Assembly: GCF_001652275.1 (NCBI RefSeq)
Contig: NZ_LVZK01000001.1
Location: 124,001-188,000, forward strand
Direction of reading: 5' to 3'
Length of the DNA: 64,000 nucleotides
Origin: Peptidiphaga gingivicola
Lineage (GTDB): Bacteria; Actinomycetota; Actinomycetes; Actinomycetales; Actinomycetaceae
The position numbers and the translations under genes were made by a program. Shown here one piece after another: positions 7,407 to 16,146 of the stretch (position 1 is its first letter; each line of letters opens with the position of its first letter). The notes under the pieces were generated by a model. It saw only the letters and a list, made by a program, of their open reading frames with translations, was not told the DNA's origin and made no database searches.

Positions 7407-10127
7407 CTAGCGGCCTGTGCCGGCGGACTCGTTGGAGATCGCCGCGCGCCCGGACTCCAGTCGGGCGACCGGAACGCGGAACGGCGAGCAGGACACATAG
7501 TTCAGTCCGAGCCTGTCGAACAGGTGGATCGAAGCGGGGTCGCCGCCGTGCTCGCCGCAGACGCCGCACTTGAGGCCCGGCTTGGCAGCGCGCCCACGCG
7601 TCACACCGGTCTCGACTAGCTGGCCGACGCCGCTCGCGTCGATCGTCTCAAACGGCGAGATGCCGAAGATGCCGTAGTCGAAGTACTCGTTGAAGAACGA
7701 AGCTTCGACGTCGTCGCGCGAGAAGCCCCACGTGGTCTGGGTCAGGTCGTTCGTTCCGAAGGAGAAGAAGTCCGACTCGGCGGCGATGTGGTCGGCCTCG
7801 AGGGCGGCGCGCGGCAGCTCGATCATGTTGCCGATCGGGATGTCCAGCTCGACGCCGTTTTCCTTCTCGACCTTGCCGATGATGCGCTCGGCGTCGTCGC
7901 GGACGATCTGAAGCTCGCGCTCGGAGCCGATGAGCGGAACCATGATCTCCGGCCGGGGGTCGAGGCCCTTCTTCTTGCACTCGACGGCGGCCTCGGCGAT
8001 GGCTCGGATCTGCAGCTTGAACAGGCCGCGGATCTTCAGGCCCAGGCGCACGCCGCGAAGGCCGAGCATCGGGTTCTGCTCGTGGTTGGCCTTGACGGCT
8101 TCGAGGACGCGCTTCTCATGCTCGGTGACCTCCTCGCCGCGGGCGGCCTTCACCGCGAGCTCAACCGAAAGCTCGGTGAGGTCGGGCAGGAACTCGTGCA
8201 GCGGCGGATCGATGAGGCGCACGGTCACGGGCAGGCCGTCCATGGCCGTGAAGATGCCGACGAAGTCGCCCTTTTGGAGCGGACGGAGCGCGTCGAAGGC
8301 CTCCTCCTGCTCCTCGGCCGTGTCCGCCAGGATGACGGACTCGATGAGCTTGCGTCGGTCGCCGAGGAACATGTGCTCGGTGCGGCACAGCCCGACGCCC
8401 TGTGCCTCGAAGGAACGCGCGCGCTCGGCGTCCTCGGGCGTGTCGGCGTTGGCGCGCACGGCCAGATTCCTCTTCTCGTCGGCCTGCGTGAGGATCCGGT
8501 CGACGGCGCGCACCAGCTCCTCGGTGTCGGCGTCGAGGCCAGTGGACAGCGCGGCGTCGAGCCCGTGGGTGATATAGGTCATGACCGGGGAGTCGACGAC
8601 CGGCACCTCGCCCTGGAAGACCTCGCCCGTGGTGCCGTCGATCGCGACGACGTCGCCGGCCTTGAGGGTGACGCCCCGGGGCTTGACGTGCACGGTCCCG
8701 GCCTCTTCGTCGACGGCGAGGTCCTCGGCGCCGACGACGCAGCAGCGGCCCATGCCGCGCGCCACAACCGCGGCGTGCGAGGTCTTGCCGCCGCGAGCGG
8801 TGAGCACGCCGGAGGCGGCGACCATGCCGGCGAGGTCGTCGGGGTTGGTCTCGCGGCGCACGAGGATCACGGAGGCGCCGGCGGCGACGCGGGATGCGGC
8901 CTGCTCGTTGTTGAGGACGATCTCGCCGACGGCGGCGCCCGGCGAGGCGGGCATGCCCTTGGTGAGCACCTTCTTCTCGGCGTTCTTGTCGAACTGCGGG
9001 AAGAGCAGCGACGTCAGCTGGTCGCCCGTCACGCGGGTGACGGCTTCGTCGGAGGTGATGAGCCGCTCGTCCACGAGCTGGGTGGCCACGCGGAAGGCCG
9101 CCGCGGGAGTGCGCTTGCCCACGCGGGTCTGGAGCATCCACAGCTTGCCCTGCTGGATGGTGAACTCGATGTCGCACAGGTCGCGGTAGTGCGTCTCGAG
9201 CTTGTTCATGATGGCGCGCAGCTCGTCATAGGACTTCTTGTCGAGGCGCTCGAGGTCGGCGAGCGAAAGCGTGTTGCGGATGCCGGCGACGACGTCCTCG
9301 CCTTGGGCGTTGACCAGGTAGTCGCCGTAGACGCCCGAATGGCCCGTGGAGGGGTCCCGGGTGAAGCACACGCCCGTGCCCGATGTCTCGCCCATGTTGC
9401 CGAACACCATCGTGCAGACGTTGACCGCGGTTCCGAGGTCGTTGGGGATGCGCTCGCGACGGCGGTAGAGGCGCGCGCGCTCCGTGTTCCACGAGCGGAA
9501 CACGGCTTCGACGGCCAGGTCGAGCTGCTTGCGCGGATCCTGGGGGAAGTCTTCGCCGGTTTCGTCCTTGACGACCTTCTTGAACTCCTTGACGAGGTGC
9601 TTGAGGTCGTCGGCCGTCATGTCGAGGTCGCCCGAGTAGCCCTTGTCCGCTTGAAGCTTGTGGAGGATGTCGGCGAACTTGTCGCCGTCGATGTCCTGGA
9701 CCGTCTTGCCGAACATCTGAATGAGACGGCGGTAGGAGTCCCAGGCGAAACGCTCGTTGCCGGACTGCGCCGCAAGGCCCTGGACGGATTCGTCGTTGAG
9801 GCCGATGTTGAGGACCGTCTCCATCATTCCGGGCATGGAGAACTTCGCGCCGGAACGGACCGAGACGAGCAGGGGATCGTTCTTGTCGCCGAGGCGCTTG
9901 CCCATCTCCTGCTCGACGTTGCGCAGGTGGGACGTCACTTCGACGTCGAGCGTCTCGGGGGACTCGCCCGCAGCAAGGTATGCGCGACACGCATCGGTGG
10001 TGATCGTGAAGCCCGGAGGAACCGGAAGGCCGAGCTTGACCATTTCGGCCAAGTTGGCGCCTTTCCCGCCGAGCAAATCCTTCATGTCGCGGTCACCCTC
10101 GGTGAACGCGTAGACGTACTTCGTCAT
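7407..10127 (-). CDS. ppdK: Pyruvate, phosphate dikinase
   Basis: 906 residues, the usual PPDK length. It interconverts pyruvate + ATP + Pi with phosphoenolpyruvate + AMP + PPi in the cytosol, serving PEP supply or PPi-linked glycolysis. The N-terminal nucleotide domain starts KYVYAFTEGD and contains DLLGGKGANLAEM. The swivelling phosphohistidine domain has GGKTSHAAVVARGMG with the catalytic His near residue 450. The C-terminal PEP-binding barrel contains GLCRTEHMF, LRGVRLG and FFSFGTNDLTQTT. The ATG has an overlapping GGAGGATATTTA site. It is monocistronic, with a hairpin downstream and a repeat-bearing spacer upstream. Identification is secure. Confidence 0.97.
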   Translation of the reverse strand: MTKYVYAFTEGDRDMKDLLGGKGANLAEMVKLGLPVPPGFTITTDACRAYLAAGESPETLDVEVTSHLRNVEQEMGKRLGDKNDPLLVSVRSGAKFSMPGMMETVLNIGLNDESVQGLAAQSGNERFAWDSYRRLIQMFGKTVQDIDGDKFADILHKLQADKGYSGDLDMTADDLKHLVKEFKKVVKDETGEDFPQDPRKQLDLAVEAVFRSWNTERARLYRRRERIPNDLGTAVNVCTMVFGNMGETSGTGVCFTRDPSTGHSGVYGDYLVNAQGEDVVAGIRNTLSLADLERLDKKSYDELRAIMNKLETHYRDLCDIEFTIQQGKLWMLQTRVGKRTPAAAFRVATQLVDERLITSDEAVTRVTGDQLTSLLFPQFDKNAEKKVLTKGMPASPGAAVGEIVLNNEQAASRVAAGASVILVRRETNPDDLAGMVAASGVLTARGGKTSHAAVVARGMGRCCVVGAEDLAVDEEAGTVHVKPRGVTLKAGDVVAIDGTTGEVFQGEVPVVDSPVMTYITHGLDAALSTGLDADTEELVRAVDRILTQADEKRNLAVRANADTPEDAERARSFEAQGVGLCRTEHMFLGDRRKLIESVILADTAEEQEEAFDALRPLQKGDFVGIFTAMDGLPVTVRLIDPPLHEFLPDLTELSVELAVKAARGEEVTEHEKRVLEAVKANHEQNPMLGLRGVRLGLKIRGLFKLQIRAIAEAAVECKKKGLDPRPEIMVPLIGSERELQIVRDDAERIIGKVEKENGVELDIPIGNMIELPRAALEADHIAAESDFFSFGTNDLTQTTWGFSRDDVEASFFNEYFDYGIFGISPFETIDASGVGQLVETGVTRGRAAKPGLKCGVCGEHGGDPASIHLFDRLGLNYVSCSPFRVPVARLESGRAAISNESAGTGR

Positions 10128-10315
10128 TAAATATCCTCCATTGGAAGTTCAGTGTTCCGCAGTCGCGGGCCGTCTACCAGACTAACATCGGCGGTGACGA
10201 TTTTCACCCCGCACCTGTGACGAAAGCCCCGCGTCCTCAGCGCCGAGATTCCGCGGTTCTCGGTAAAAAGGGCCTAGCTGAGCAGCTGGCCGAGATTCGT
10301 CGAAAACACGGCTGC

Positions 10316-10428
10316 CCATCGACGCGGAACGCGCAGGCTAGACCATCGACGCGAGACACGCAGGCTGCCCATCGACGCGGAACGCGCAGGTTAGCCCATC
10401 GACGTGGAAGGCGCAGGCTGCGGCTAGC
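10316..10428. repeat. Four-unit tandem repeat, period 26-27 bp (last unit 33 bp)
   Basis: Units begin CCATCGACG at 10316, 10343, 10369 and 10396. Each contains a GCGCAGG or CGCAGG core, and a partial fifth begins at 10429. The array ends at the stop codon of the downstream minus-strand membrane-protein gene (10424), so it lies in that gene's 3' untranslated region. The period is not always a multiple of three. The preceding 10128-10315 has no gene. Confidence 0.85.
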
Positions 10429-10822
10429 CCATCAGCGCCAGGCCCACGTACCCGCACGCGCCAGCCGCGACGTACGACGCGAGCGTGCCGATGATGAAAC
10501 GCTCCGTCAAGGCGGGGTTCGTCTGGAGGTCCGCCCAGCGGCCAAGCCCCTTCACGGCGACGACGGCGGCGACCATCTCGGGCTGGCGGGCCAGAATCGC
10601 GCCGGTTATCGCCAGCCTTTCCAACGCGCCGATCCACGCTCCGCCGCGCAGCACGCGCGGCTGGGCAGGCCGCTCACGAAGAACGGTGGCCCGATGCCCG
10701 CCCGAGCTCGGCCGAGGACCGGCGCCGCCGCGGACCTTGGCCAGACGCATGACGCCCTCGACCGCCGCCCAGCCGAAGACCACGGACACAGTGAGGGAAA
10801 GAAGCACGATCGCCACGGTCAC
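10424..10822 (-). CDS. Small integral membrane protein paired with SatD-like gene
   Basis: 132 residues, with a hydrophobic N-terminal segment (about 2-24) and one or two more near residues 65-90 and 108-130. The sequence ALERLAITGAILARQPEMVA is amphipathic. No named family is assigned. The ATG overlaps the stop of the SatD-like gene (ATGA), so the two are co-translated. Pairing of a SatD-like protein with a small membrane protein is seen elsewhere and suggests a joint envelope-associated role; that is inference. Confidence 0.7.
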   Translation of the reverse strand: MTVAIVLLSLTVSVVFGWAAVEGVMRLAKVRGGAGPRPSSGGHRATVLRERPAQPRVLRGGAWIGALERLAITGAILARQPEMVAAVVAVKGLGRWADLQTNPALTERFIIGTLASYVAAGACGYVGLALMG

Positions 10823-11775
10823 AAGCGCGAGCCTCCTTGCTTTCTCCCGGATGCGGGGGCCTTTTCGGGAACCGCCGAGGCCGTCTTGACCGCCGGGCCT
10901 TGTTCGCGGGCCGCCGGAATCGCGTGCGCGGGGACTTCTTTGCCGGCCGCAGGAGCCGCGCCGCCCGCAGGAACCGCGCCGCCCACAGGGCCTTGTTCGC
11001 GGGCCGCGAGGCTTTTGCCGGCTGTGGATCTTTCGAGTGCCCCGACGTCGGAGCTTTCGTTTCCCTTGGCGACAGCGCGCCCGTCCTTCGCCACGCCGCG
11101 CTCGGCGTCGAGCCGTGCATGCGACTTGCCTTTCGTTTTCGCTTTCTGCTCCACGTCGAGCCGGGCGTCCACCTCGTCGCCGATGCGGCCCAGCAGTTCG
11201 TCGAGCACCGCCCAGCCCCGCGTCTCCAAGTCGTAGCGGGAGGCCGTGCGCCGCTGGGAGACCGCGGAGGGGCTCACGCCGAGGGCCGCTGCGGCCTCGC
11301 GCCCGGTAAGGCCGGCGTCGAACAAGTCGGAGACCTCACGCTGGGCGTCGGTGCGGTCGGCGAGCAGGGCGCCAAGCAGTTGGAAGACGACCTGGGACGC
11401 CTCGAGGGCAAGAGGCGAGATGTTGACGTCCGCCCCCTGGCGCACTTCGACTTCCCCGCTGATCTTCGCCCGTTCGACGGCCTCGCGGGCGGCGACGAAA
11501 GCCGAGCCCCGCGCCTCGCGCACATTGCGGCCCACCGACTCGACCGAGCCGATTCCCAGGCCGATGTGCCAGTCGCCCATGGCTAGAGCAGCTCGAACGG
11601 CGGCGACGACGCCGGCGGCGTCGTCGAACAGGCCTTCGACCTCGTCCCCGACGGTCCTGTCGAATCCGGCGATCGGCGGATTGCCGGCGCAGGCCTCCGC
11701 AAGCAATTCGAGCAATTCGGGCACGCGGTCGCCCACCGACCGCGAGGACCGTTGGTCGATCGTCACCGCAAACAT
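10819..11775 (-). CDS. SatD-family-like protein with helix-turn-helix
   Basis: 318 residues from an ATG with AAAAGGAGGGTGC upstream. The N-terminal 200 residues match the SatD layout: MFAVTIDQRSSRS opening, GDEVEGLFDDAAGVVAAVR, then IGLGIGSVE. Next is an HTH (AAAALGVSPSAVSQRR, about residues 180-200). From about 235 the chain becomes Lys/Ala/Gly-rich low complexity. SatD-type proteins have been linked to secretion in streptococci, but the biochemical role is unknown. It is co-translated with the membrane protein downstream. Confidence 0.6.
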   Translation of the reverse strand: MFAVTIDQRSSRSVGDRVPELLELLAEACAGNPPIAGFDRTVGDEVEGLFDDAAGVVAAVRAALAMGDWHIGLGIGSVESVGRNVREARGSAFVAAREAVERAKISGEVEVRQGADVNISPLALEASQVVFQLLGALLADRTDAQREVSDLFDAGLTGREAAAALGVSPSAVSQRRTASRYDLETRGWAVLDELLGRIGDEVDARLDVEQKAKTKGKSHARLDAERGVAKDGRAVAKGNESSDVGALERSTAGKSLAAREQGPVGGAVPAGGAAPAAGKEVPAHAIPAAREQGPAVKTASAVPEKAPASGRKQGGSRL

Positions 11776-12311
11776 GCACCCTCCTTTTCGCCCCGACCAG
11801 TTCCGCTTTCCCAACGGGCCAAACCCGCTGTTCTCCGCCCAGACTACTAGATTAAGAGCAGAAGCTGAACCGAACATGCAATCAGGATGGCCGCTCACGC
11901 AGCCGTTCGCAGGAGGGCGCGGCAGTGAAACGGACGCGCGGTCGAGATGGCAGCTCAGGCAGCGTTTGCAGGAGAGCGCGGCGGGTGTGGCGCCGCCGAC
12001 GGCAGCCGCCGAAGGCAATACCTGGAATCCCCATCAGCGTCGCGGGGCAGGATGAGAGCACGCGTGGCGCCGCATGAACTGTCGCCCGATCGGCGGCCAT
12101 GCGCGGGCCGCCCGAATCTCACCGCCGTTTTCGGAAGCGTCCACGCGAACGGGGGCTGTGCACGGGCCGCCCGCAAGCCCATTGCCCGTGCCCCTATAGC
12201 TCATAACTTCCAGCGCCTTTGCCAAGGAAAGCCCGTCGCCCGTACCCCCGCGTATAGCGGGCCTTCCTCCTCCGCCGGAGGCCGCGATCGCCGTCCCCAT
12301 GCGCCCCCGTG
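11776..12311. other. Gene-free GC-rich intergenic region
   Basis: About 535 bp between the divergently oriented SatD-like and yjdF genes. It contains short degenerate direct repeats (for example GGAGGGCGCGGC at 11910 and GGAGAGCGCGGC at 11970) and GTATAGCGGG near 12253. Open frames here have no ribosome binding site and no recognisable domain. No gene is supported. Confidence 0.6.
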
Positions 12312-12455
12312 TATAGTCGAGGGGTCAGTTCCTGATGAACGAAACGCGCTGCCCGGTAGGAAGCCCGGGCGACGCTCTACACCCCCATCGCGGTGCGGGG
12401 CGTCCGTCGCCAGCCTCGCTGGAATCCAGCTCGTCGGGTCCGCTTTTGCGTACCT
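12312..12455 (+). ncRNA. Probable yjdF riboswitch (azaaromatic-sensing leader)
   Basis: A TATAGT -10 element (12312-12317) is followed by a leader containing CAGTTCCTGATGAACGAAAC and then CGCGCTGCCCGGTAGGAAG, which fits my memory of the conserved core of the yjdF RNA motif (Rfam). GACGC...GCGTC and CCCC...GGGG complements at 12370-12405 can close a further stem. It sits directly upstream of a yjdF gene, the context that defines this RNA class; the class binds azaaromatic heterocycles. The boundaries are approximate and the match has not been scored against the covariance model. Confidence 0.7.
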
Positions 12456-12464
12456 GGAGGCAAG

Positions 12465-12908
12465 ATGTCAGCGCAGTTCACGCTGTTCTTCGACGGTCAT
12501 CTGTGGGTCGGCGTCTACGAGGTCGACGACGGCGAATCCGTCCGCGCAGCCCGAGTCGTCTTCGGCAAAGAGCCGAGCGCCGCGGAGCTCCACGAGTTCG
12601 TCCGCGAGCACGGCGCAGAGCTTGTTCGGCGGGCGCACGGCGCCGTCCCCGTCGTCGAAAAAGGGGCCGACGCCGGAGAGGCAGGGGGCGGCGCAGGAAA
12701 AACGAACCCCAAGCGCGCCCAGCGGATGGCGGCGAAGGCGATGCGCGAAAGGGGCGTCTCGACGAAAGCCCAGGAGGCCCTGAAGGCCGACATGGAGTCG
12801 CGCGGCGAGGAGCGTGCCTCGGCGCGACGGAGCGAGCGGAAACGAGCTGCCGACGAGGCATACGCGCGAAGGCGAGCCAAAGCCCGTCAGAGGCACCGAG
12901 GGCGCTGA
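12465..12908 (+). CDS. yjdF: YjdF family protein (DUF2992)
   Basis: 147 residues from an ATG with CTGGAGGCAAG upstream. The N-terminal domain (MSAQFTLFFDGHLWVGVYE, then RAARVVFGKEPSAAELHEFV) is the YjdF signature. The remainder is a highly charged Lys/Arg/Ala helix (KRAQRMAAKAMRERGVSTKA) typical of the family. YjdF is proposed to act on or protect against azaaromatic compounds, under control of the riboswitch just upstream. It is monocistronic and convergent with the amidohydrolase gene 160 bp downstream. Confidence 0.9.
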   Translation: MSAQFTLFFDGHLWVGVYEVDDGESVRAARVVFGKEPSAAELHEFVREHGAELVRRAHGAVPVVEKGADAGEAGGGAGKTNPKRAQRMAAKAMRERGVSTKAQEALKADMESRGEERASARRSERKRAADEAYARRRAKARQRHRGR

Positions 12909-13068
12909 AGCGGCGCCGGAAGCGCAGGGAACGCTCGCCGCTCCCCGCTTGCTCAGCGCTCGCCTCGTGGGCCACTGCGCCGACCCGCGGCAGCCGCCGC
13001 CGCAAGCAGGCGCTGTGCCCGCAGATGCGCCCTTGCCCTGCGCGAGAGGATTCGGCCTCGTCCCCCGC

Positions 13069-14553
13069 TCACACCTCCGGGTGGCGGGCGAGGCGGACGC
13101 TGCGTTCGCGCCACTCGGCGAGGGTCACGGCGGGGCCGATCGGCTTGGCCGGCACCTCCCGCGCGGGAAGGCCTTCGACCCGGTCGGGTCGGAATTCCCG
13201 GCCGCGGGCCGCCACCAGGCGCAGGTTGTGCAGGACGGAGAGGTCCTGGCGCGGGTCGCCGGCCACCGCGATGAAGTCAGCTTCGAAACCCGCTGCAAGA
13301 ACACCGGCCACGCCGGCGCGTCCGATGCCGGCGGCGGCCCGAGACGTGGCGGCGAGCAGCACCTCGTTGCGGGGAAGGCCAACCTCCTCGAGGGCCTGGA
13401 GCCCGCCGACGTATGCCCGCTGCGGGGAGCCTGGGATCCCGGCGTCGTGCCCGGCGACGATTCGCACCCCGTGCTCCCACAGAAGCCTGGCGGGCGGGGC
13501 GTAGGAGGAGTCGCTCGCGATAAAGCCGGGCAGGCCCGCGACTATCGTGCAGTCGACGTAGACGCCGGCGTTCGCCATTTCGTCGGCCAGCCTGGGGTCG
13601 AACTCGGTGCGGCCGGCCTCCGAGACGAAGGAGGCGTGGGCGACGTAGTCCACGCCGGCGCGCACGGCCCGCTCGATGCCCTGAACGCCGTGGGCATGGG
13701 CTGCCGTCCACTTGCCCAGGCGGTGGGCCTCGTCGAACATGACCCGAAGCTCCTCGACGGTGAACTGGGCGAACCACGGCGCGGAGCCGCCGGTCGTGAA
13801 GCCGCCGGTGGCCATCGTCTTGATCGTGTCGACCCCCATGAGGTGGTGGCGGCGAACCTGGCGGCGAATCTCGTCCACGGAGTCGGCGGCGCCGCCGGCA
13901 TGGTGGGCGTGTCCGCCGGTGGTGGTGATCTGCGGGCCGGAGGCGACGATGCGCGGCCCCCGCAGTTCCCCGGCATCGACGGCGTCGCGCAGGGCGACGT
14001 CCACGTAGTGCCGCGCCCCGAGAGACTGCACGCTCGTGACGCCCTCGCTGAGCAGCTCGCGGGCGGCGCGGGCAGCGTTGAGGGTGAGGCGGGCGACCTC
14101 GTGCGGCCCGTAGTCGGGGTATTCGACGTCGGTCCCGGAGGTGGGAAGGTGATCGTGGGTCTCGATGAGCCCGGGCATGAGGGTGGCGCCGGGCAGGTCC
14201 AGGCGCACGACCTTGCGAGGGTCGACGTCGGGAACGAGCTCGCTCAAGCGCCCTTCGAGCTCCGCGGCGGTCCCCGCCGCCAAGATCTCGCGCCCCCGCA
14301 CGAGGATGGCTCCGCCGCGGCCGGCTGCACGGGCGCCGGCGTCGTTGGCCCCGCCGAGGACCTCGAGGCTGCCCTCGGCCTGGCCGCGCTTTCCGGTGAG
14401 GACCCTGTCCGCGCTCACGAGGGCGACGGATCGCCCGTCAAGTCGTTCGCCGCCGTGGGTGGGCGGGGTGGTCCAGCGGACGGTCTGCGGTGTGGAAGGG
14501 GTCCGCGGCGCGGAGGCGGAGTGGTCGGAGTGGTCAGCGGGCTGCTCGGTCAT
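13069..14553 (-). CDS. Amidohydrolase family protein (imidazolonepropionase-like)
   Basis: 494 residues from an ATG with CAAGGATTTGCC upstream. It is a metal-dependent TIM-barrel hydrolase. Metal ligands are visible: HxH in ETHDHLP (H133, H135), a likely carbamylated Lys in VDTIKTMATGG, His in AAHAHGV, a second His in YVAHASF, and the catalytic Asp in VAGHDAG. GFEADFIAVAGDP is the family's C-terminal strand. The N-terminal 35 residues are Ser/Pro/Thr-rich and absent from most relatives. The substrate may be a dipeptide, an organophosphate-like compound or a cyclic amide; the sequence does not decide. It stands alone. Confidence 0.9.
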   Translation of the reverse strand: MTEQPADHSDHSASAPRTPSTPQTVRWTTPPTHGGERLDGRSVALVSADRVLTGKRGQAEGSLEVLGGANDAGARAAGRGGAILVRGREILAAGTAAELEGRLSELVPDVDPRKVVRLDLPGATLMPGLIETHDHLPTSGTDVEYPDYGPHEVARLTLNAARAARELLSEGVTSVQSLGARHYVDVALRDAVDAGELRGPRIVASGPQITTTGGHAHHAGGAADSVDEIRRQVRRHHLMGVDTIKTMATGGFTTGGSAPWFAQFTVEELRVMFDEAHRLGKWTAAHAHGVQGIERAVRAGVDYVAHASFVSEAGRTEFDPRLADEMANAGVYVDCTIVAGLPGFIASDSSYAPPARLLWEHGVRIVAGHDAGIPGSPQRAYVGGLQALEEVGLPRNEVLLAATSRAAAGIGRAGVAGVLAAGFEADFIAVAGDPRQDLSVLHNLRLVAARGREFRPDRVEGLPAREVPAKPIGPAVTLAEWRERSVRLARHPEV

Positions 14554-15231
14554 GGCAAATCCTTGAAGCGTGGTTGGGAGCGGATCCGGCGGTGCGCCGG
14601 AAGCTCGGTCGGTTCGGGCGGTTCGGGTGATTCGGTTCAGACGATCCGGGCGGTTCAAACAGTACTGTCGCAGATCGTTCTCGGCTTTCATCGGGCTCAC
14701 CGTCCTAGAGCGTCGTCTGAAACGCATCAGAGACCGGCCAGGCGGCCGACCTGACGCACCTCCTTAGGCGGCACATGTCCCAATCTGGCAGAAGAGAACA
14801 GATGCCGCCCCGCGTAAATGCTCCCAGCTGTCGGCTCCGCCTAACCGCTCTTCCGCCTAACCGCTCCTGAACGCAGACCCGCGGCTGCCACCGCAGGCCA
14901 CGTCGCCGTATGCCGTCACGCTCGAAGCGAATGACACCCACCGTCTACAGCGCGAATTTCACCCAGGACGGCATGCGCAACACCTATGCCGTCGAAGCGC
15001 ACCCCTGGCATGCCACTGAGCTATAGGCCGCGAATCGCTCTCCTACCCGCGCGGCACGCGCAAGCGCATCTTCACTCGCTCACAGGAAAAAGGGCTGCCA
15101 ACTCGTCTAGATCGTCAATACTCCTGTGTGAAAAACGCTCTCGCCGGCGTTGCAAATTTCCCGTGCGTAAACCTGCCTTCCCTATGCAAAAGCCGATCCT
15201 TTTGCCGCTACAAACCGGTGCCGCAGCGCAC
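14554..15231. other. Gene-free intergenic region
   Basis: 678 bp upstream of both the amidohydrolase and DUF364 genes. A run of short direct repeats (GGTTCGGGCGGTTCGGGTGA around 14614) and GC-rich sequence fills the left half. The right half (15060-15230) is less GC-rich and leads to the DUF364 promoter. No coding potential or RNA gene is evident. Confidence 0.6.
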
Positions 15232-15378
15232 TATAATTGAAGGCAACGCCAACGGTGAGGGGAACCTATTCAGGCGACGCTAGTCCGGCATCGCCCCGTT
15301 CAGGGGCCTATCGACCTCCGCCCGAGGTCGGAATCCGACGACGCATACGACAACACGGACGGCACGCGAGGAGAACTC
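15232..15378 (+). promoter_or_regulatory. Promoter and structured leader of the DUF364 gene
   Basis: A perfect TATAAT (15232-15237) precedes a leader of about 135 nt. It contains two adjacent perfect hairpins: GCCCC-gttca-GGGGC (15293-15307) and CGACCTC-cgccc-GAGGTCG (15312-15330). An alternative TCGG-aat-CCGA stem (15328-15338) overlaps the second. A GAGGAG site follows just before the ATG. This arrangement is typical of a cis-regulatory RNA. It does not match any riboswitch class I can recall. Confidence 0.5.
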
Positions 15379-16137
15379 ATGACGAACCCTTGGAATCTAT
15401 ACGACGATCTCATAGACGAGATCCCCGGCCATATCACTGTCGCAGCGGCTTACATCGGCACGAAGTGGTGCCGCGTGACCTCCTCCGAGAGGGGCGCAGG
15501 AATGGCCTTCGCCATGCCCGTGCGCACCCGCCCCGCCTCCTACGGCGAGGACGACTTGGCGGGGCTCCCCCTGCGCGAGGTCGCAGCCCTGGCCAAAAGC
15601 TGGAACCTCGCCGAGGCCGGCCTGGGCATGGCCGCCATCAACGCGTATCATTCGCTGCCCAAGCGCGCTTTCGGCAACGGCTTCTCCCCCTGCCATGAGA
15701 ACAACTGGGCACGCGCCTTCCACCCGTACCGCGAGGTCATCGCGGGGAAGAAGGTGGCGGTGATCGGGCACTTCCCCTTCGCCGCATCGGCGCTCGCCGA
15801 CGCCGCAGAGCTTTTCATCCTCGAGCGCAACCCCGTGGAAGGCGACTACCCGGACTCCGCGGCCGAGTACCTGCTGCCGGGCTGCGACTACGTCTTCATC
15901 ACCGGCTCGTCCTTCGTCAACAAGACGATTCCGCGCCTGCTGGAGCTTTCGCGCGACGCCGTGACGGTCATGATCGGCCCGTCGACGCCGGCCTCGCCGA
16001 TCCTGTTCGACTTCGGCGTCGACATCATCACGGCCTTCGCAAGCGACCAGCCCGGAATGCTCGACGAAAGCCTCCAGGGCAAACTCCTGGGCGGCATGTA
16101 CGAAGCGGGAATGCGCGTCGAAAAGGCCAGACCCTAG
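15379..16137 (+). CDS. DUF364 (putative heavy-metal chelation domain) protein
   Basis: 252 residues. The N-terminal part (about 1-75) resembles the DUF4213 domain that usually precedes DUF364. GKKVAVIGHFPF starts the Rossmann-like DUF364 domain at about residue 122, followed by LFILERNP, VFITGSSFVNKT and VTVMIGPSTP. Family members are predicted to bind or chelate metals or cofactors and often neighbour molybdate, iron or cobalamin transport genes; none is adjacent here. The NB-ARC gene starts ten bases after its stop, so read-through transcription is possible. Confidence 0.9.
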   Translation: MTNPWNLYDDLIDEIPGHITVAAAYIGTKWCRVTSSERGAGMAFAMPVRTRPASYGEDDLAGLPLREVAALAKSWNLAEAGLGMAAINAYHSLPKRAFGNGFSPCHENNWARAFHPYREVIAGKKVAVIGHFPFAASALADAAELFILERNPVEGDYPDSAAEYLLPGCDYVFITGSSFVNKTIPRLLELSRDAVTVMIGPSTPASPILFDFGVDIITAFASDQPGMLDESLQGKLLGGMYEAGMRVEKARP

Positions 16138-16146
16138 GGCGCAACG

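Noticed and set aside
7788-10130. Long plus-strand open frame opposite ppdK
   Set aside because: Its protein is His/Val/Gly/Asp-rich without domains; it is the antisense shadow of a high-GC gene whose minus-strand product is an unmistakable PPDK.
12335-13504. Alternative plus-strand frame overlapping yjdF and the amidohydrolase
   Set aside because: Arg/Ala-rich low-complexity translation that runs across a riboswitch-like leader, yjdF and the antisense of another gene.
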